A stretch of DNA of 32,322 nt from a virus. The notes below the pieces were generated by a model. The model was not told the origin of the DNA, did no database searches, and saw only the letters and a list, made by a program, of their open reading frames with translations. The stretch lies in the IMG/VR virus record IMGVR_UViG_3300027754_002085, positions 1 through 32,322 of that record. One strand, written 5' to 3'. Positions 29,911 to 32,322 of this stretch are shown here, one piece after another; the first letter of the stretch is position 1; each line of letters starts with the position of its first letter. The translations under genes were made by a program, and so were the position numbers.

Positions 29911-30960
29911 TTAATCACCACCCTTTAATAAAAATTTATTTGAAATTGCCTTGAACGAACATTGCATGGCCTTGCTTTTAAACACAAGACCTTCACGTTC
30001 ACAGCCAATCATTCCCATAACTGATTTGCCTTCTGCAAATTTTAGAATTCCGTCAATGCTGTTGATACCTAAAGTATCCCACAATTCAGCACCAAATGCC
30101 AGCACAGGCACATGTTTGATATCATGTTCTTCAACAAATGCATTACGTTCAGCAGGAGTTAGATATTTGCTGGTATCAATATCGTAGATATCAAACAAGA
30201 AAAATTCTTGTCCTTTTTGCTTGTATGGATTACCTTGGATACCTTCTCCAATCAACTCACCTTGTAGTGCAATATTACGATTGGCGCGGCGAAGCTTCAA
30301 TTCCAAATCATTGCGTACTGCAACCTTCCACAGGCTGTTGGTTTCGCTGGGCTTGAGTTCAAGATTACGGCTACACACTCCAAACTCACCATCACGTAGG
30401 TACACCGTCATTGAGCTGCCATCCAGCTTTTCAGTAACTTCCCAAACATGTTGTTCCTTGAGCCAGTAGTCAAATTCTTCTGTTAAGTTTTGAACACGTT
30501 CTTGGTCAGTCTTTTGGATCCAACCTGGGAACATGCCCTTGACTTCTCCTGCTAACTGTGCAGGAATTGGTGCTTCGTATTTTACGATACCCAAAATTTC
30601 AGTGACATCGAACGGCTCATCTGACGCCAAGCGAGTCTTATGAAATGCCTCAACTACTTTAGGAAAATCCCAATACCTAAGAAGCAGACCTTGGCTCAGT
30701 TGGCCGCGAAGCTTCATTGTACGCAGACGTTCGCCTTGAATGCCGTCAAACATTCGCGGCTCCTTGCCCTTGCTCAAGAATGGGGCCAGTGCGTGGGGAA
30801 TCCAAGAATCGATTTCGCAGTAGATTGCTACATCGCCTGCTTTGAATTCACCCTTTTTAACTACAGCCGTCCACCCACCCACGACTGCACATTCGATAGC
30901 ATCAGCATCCGGGATAGGACGCAGTGCATCAATTTTCCTAATGGTTGCTAATTTTCTCAT
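29911..30960 (-). CDS. RNA ligase of the DraRnl (Rnl5) type
   Basis: A 349-aa ligase. The N-terminal ~150 residues form an OB-like domain (MRKLATIRKIDALRPIPDAD, then GEFKAGDVAIYCEIDSWIP) that is diagnostic of the Deinococcus DRB0094 branch. The nucleotidyltransferase domain has motif I TEKLDGSSMTVY (K178), CSRNLELK, motif III ALQGELIGEGIQGNPY, FFLFDIYDI, motif IV EGLVFKS and motif V SFKAISNKFLL. DraRnl seals 3'-OH/5'-phosphate nicks in RNA or RNA-DNA duplexes, tolerating RNA on the 3'-OH side. It heads an operon with phosphatase, small protein and kinase, the other activities needed to mend cleaved RNA. A four-gene cluster with these functions lies downstream of the Ro-like gene. Confidence 0.93.
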   Translation of the reverse strand: MRKLATIRKIDALRPIPDADAIECAVVGGWTAVVKKGEFKAGDVAIYCEIDSWIPHALAPFLSKGKEPRMFDGIQGERLRTMKLRGQLSQGLLLRYWDFPKVVEAFHKTRLASDEPFDVTEILGIVKYEAPIPAQLAGEVKGMFPGWIQKTDQERVQNLTEEFDYWLKEQHVWEVTEKLDGSSMTVYLRDGEFGVCSRNLELKPSETNSLWKVAVRNDLELKLRRANRNIALQGELIGEGIQGNPYKQKGQEFFLFDIYDIDTSKYLTPAERNAFVEEHDIKHVPVLAFGAELWDTLGINSIDGILKFAEGKSVMGMIGCEREGLVFKSKAMQCSFKAISNKFLLKGGD

Positions 30961-30975
30961 GTCATGTCCTAACTA

Positions 30976-31173
30976 TTATTTTACCATCAATCCAACAAGT
31001 TCAAAATATTCACTGTGTGGCACGTAGAAATCCGTTCGTGGATCCCAGTATTTGCCTTCTTTTGGATCATAGTAAAGGATACGTCCGTTAAAATAAAATG
31101 GTCCTTCCAAACCTTTACGGCTTTGGAAACCTTGCATAATATCTTCAGTTTTACCCAATACACGATAACCCAT
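30976..31173 (-). CDS. Small conserved phage protein of 65 aa
   Basis: The sequence MGYRVLGKTEDIMQGFQSRK, then LEGPFYFNGRILYYDPKEGK and a WDPRTDFYV segment is a very recognisable small protein of T4-like aquatic phages, with no known function. It is the first gene behind the extended -10 promoter at 31204-31232 and precedes the RNA ligase by 15 bases, so it is cotranscribed with the RNA-repair genes. Confidence 0.78.
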   Translation of the reverse strand: MGYRVLGKTEDIMQGFQSRKGLEGPFYFNGRILYYDPKEGKYWDPRTDFYVPHSEYFELVGLMVK

Positions 31174-31203
31174 TTTCTGCTCCTGTTTTGCTAGTATGTG
31201 TAT

Positions 31204-31232
31204 ATTATAACATCAAAAAGAATCCTTGTCAA
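31204..31232 (-). promoter_or_regulatory. Sigma70-type promoter of the RNA-repair operon
   Basis: TTGACA (31232-31227), 17-base spacer ending TTTTTGATGT, TATAAT (31209-31204) with an extended -10 TG. The -35 sequence is also the 3' arm of the terminator for the Ro-like gene, so termination of one unit and initiation of the next use the same bases. Confidence 0.87.
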
Positions 31233-31249
31233 CCTACGCTGACAAGGAT
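31215..31249 (-). terminator. Rho-independent terminator of the Ro-like gene
   Basis: On the minus strand a perfect 10-bp stem ATCCTTGTCA/TGACAAGGAT with loop GCGTAGGT, followed by TCTTTTT. Part of the 5' arm and loop (GTCAGCGTA) can instead pair with the sequence right behind the Ro-like stop codon. Confidence 0.88.
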
Positions 31250-31390
31250 GATGTTGCATAAAAGCAACGAATTAGTGGCAAGTTTTTTTGTGTTAGGAAA
31301 CTTGCCAAAACCCCGGATACACAGTTTATCCCACATTTCGTGTACCTCGGACGCTGGATTCTCAGCATGAAGCTAAGGCGGGTCAGCGTA
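31235..31390 (-). ncRNA. Candidate multi-branched structured RNA downstream of the Ro-like gene
   Basis: TACGCTGAC (31390-31382) can pair with GTCAGCGTA (31243-31235), a 9-bp perfect helix closing 138 nt. Within it are CTTAGC-TTCAT-GCTGAG; a GGTACAC/GTGTATCC arm with one bulge; GGCAAGTTT/AAACTTGCC with a 12-nt loop; and GTTGC-TTTTAT-GCAAC. Four arms within a closed helix in a 219-base gap that has no gene suggest a functional RNA, either in the 3' UTR of the Ro-like mRNA or processed from it. Bacterial Ro homologues are typically next to Y RNA genes, so a Y-like RNA is a reasonable hypothesis; alternatively it regulates termination. Confidence 0.42.
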
Positions 31391-31392
31391 AC

Positions 31393-32322
31393 TTACAGAG
31401 CGTAACGATTACTCATTACAGTCTTGAGCATGATGCCTTCTGGAGTGAATTGATCCAAATCAGCGGCTAGCAAGCTAGTCATGATTGATGGACTAAATCC
31501 ACTTACCAATGCGGCACCACTCTTGTCAGCCTTAACAGGCACGTTGTCTGAACTGTTTAGGTTCCAGAAAACAACTTGTGGCATGCTGTAGCCTGCGGCT
31601 TCGAACTTGCGTCCGATCATTTCCATTGCGTTGTCGTCGAAACGAGCGCATTGGTTGAACTGCATGTCTGACAAGATTAGCAACATGGCTGGCATGTCGC
31701 TAGCTGGTACATTGCCCTTAACCGCAACGTCTAGGATCTTGTCCATAGCCGCATGTAGGTTAGTGCTCATTTCCCAGTCGCTCTTAGACATTTGGGTTAC
31801 CTTGTCAACAATGTTACCCTTTAGAGTAACCAGTTGTGGCTTGCTTGAGAAAGTCAAGAATGTGTCCTTGAACACGCCCTTGTTCTTATCTGCCAAGTAC
31901 AAGCCAAGGCTAACCGCAACGTCCAAACAACGTACTTGTGTGTTCTTGCCTGCTGAGCAGGTCATAGAACCACTTACGTCAACTAGAGGTAGGATACTTG
32001 CGTCACCTACATAGTTAGGCAGAGCGTCCCATTGTGCGATCACATGGTCGGTTTCTGTCTTGTCCAGCTTGGTGTAGCTGTGAGCGATTCCCTTCAGCAC
32101 GTCATGTGGGAAGATTGCGTTGGCGTTAACCTTAACAGTCTTATCACCACTTACCAACTTGGCCACATATTCTGCGAACAGAGTTGTGTGACGGTTGAAT
32201 GCCTTCTTGTAGTTGCGTGAAGCAACACTTGGCACGTGACTGAAGTTGATGTTGTCCCAATCTCCTGCACACATTTGGGTTTCAACAACTGTGGTCATAC
32301 CAACTAAGCTCTTGCGGTACTG
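31393..32322 (-). CDS. DUF2828/vWA protein, Ro60/TROVE-like (5' end beyond window)
   Basis: The frame is open through the right edge, so the first part of the gene is missing; the visible 309 residues begin QYRKSLVGMTTVVETQMC. Family features: WDNINFSHVPSVASRNYKKAF, then a vWA domain with the MIDAS motif LVDVSGSMTC, TFLTFSSKPQLVTLKG, the Thr of STNLHAAMDKIL, LLILSDMQFNQC, PQVVFWNLNSSDNVP and ALVSGFSPSIM. This is the DUF2828/DUF7788 group, whose architecture (helical repeats plus vWA) is like TROVE/Ro60 RNA-binding proteins; RNA binding itself is inferred. The ATG at 32298 is not the start, since family sequence continues upstream of it. A structured intergenic RNA and an RNA-repair operon follow. 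Confidence 0.85.
   Translation of the reverse strand, partial: QYRKSLVGMTTVVETQMCAGDWDNINFSHVPSVASRNYKKAFNRHTTLFAEYVAKLVSGDKTVKVNANAIFPHDVLKGIAHSYTKLDKTETDHVIAQWDALPNYVGDASILPLVDVSGSMTCSAGKNTQVRCLDVAVSLGLYLADKNKGVFKDTFLTFSSKPQLVTLKGNIVDKVTQMSKSDWEMSTNLHAAMDKILDVAVKGNVPASDMPAMLLILSDMQFNQCARFDDNAMEMIGRKFEAAGYSMPQVVFWNLNSSDNVPVKADKSGAALVSGFSPSIMTSLLAADLDQFTPEGIMLKTVMSNRYAL

Noticed and set aside
32296-32298. ATG at 32298 as the true start of the vWA protein
   Set aside because: The frame is open to the edge and the upstream residues (QYRKSLVG) match the family's continuing pattern, so the gene is truncated by the window.

Overview
The window looks like part of a large, AT-rich, T4-like tailed-phage genome (myovirus type, probably from a freshwater or marine Gram-negative host). 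Evidence: tail-fibre and baseplate-type structural genes next to a dense array of small, tightly overlapping accessory genes; many genes whose proteins resemble hypothetical families of T4-like cyanophages and other aquatic myoviruses; T4-type late-promoter boxes (ATAAATA) next to strong sigma70-type promoters; and a KDO-8-phosphate synthase, which points to a host with lipopolysaccharide. All family calls rest on reading motifs, not on database searches.

Layout. Positions 1-12770 are the structural and metabolic part: a partial tail protein at the left edge, an A-type Fe-S carrier, a zinc-ribbon protein, a superoxide dismutase, UV-damage endonuclease UvsE, a glycan block (GT-A glycosyltransferase, KdsA, and a sialyltransferase-like Rossmann protein) with a QueD-like protein inserted, a 510-aa tail protein, and a plus-strand operon of a 1049-aa repeat-rich tail fibre with a self-cleaving S74 chaperone, a likely tip protein, a thioredoxin-like protein and a small protein. 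Positions 12777-26700 are minus-strand early/middle genes: secreted Lys/Ala/Pro-rich proteins, a Bax-inhibitor-1/YccA membrane protein, a MazG-like pyrophosphohydrolase, ATP-dependent DNA ligase, a zincin-like protein, ClpP, many small conserved phage proteins, a metallophosphoesterase, and an AbrB-like protein with translation initiation factor IF-1.

Positions 26678-32322 are the most unusual part. They hold a secreted HExxH protein, an aberrant 110-nt tRNA-like gene with its own promoter, a second metallophosphoesterase, and an operon of DraRnl-type RNA ligase, cysteine phosphatase, small unknown protein and T4-Pnk-like P-loop kinase. Upstream is a DUF2828/vWA (Ro/TROVE-like) gene cut by the right edge, followed by an intergenic region able to fold into a multi-branched RNA that competes with a terminator. 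This recalls bacterial Ro-Y RNA-RNA-repair operons and a split bacterial Pnkp, and is my best candidate for an undescribed phage RNA-repair system.

Two genes of under 60 residues (21674-21841 and 27840-28010) and two edge-truncated genes (1-1404 and 31393-32322) are annotated from the sequence. Eight TTGACx-N17-TAxxxT promoters, seven late-type boxes and four strong rho-independent terminators were found on direct reading. No CRISPR array, integrase, transposase or insertion sequence was seen, and no gene-free stretch exceeds 300 bases.
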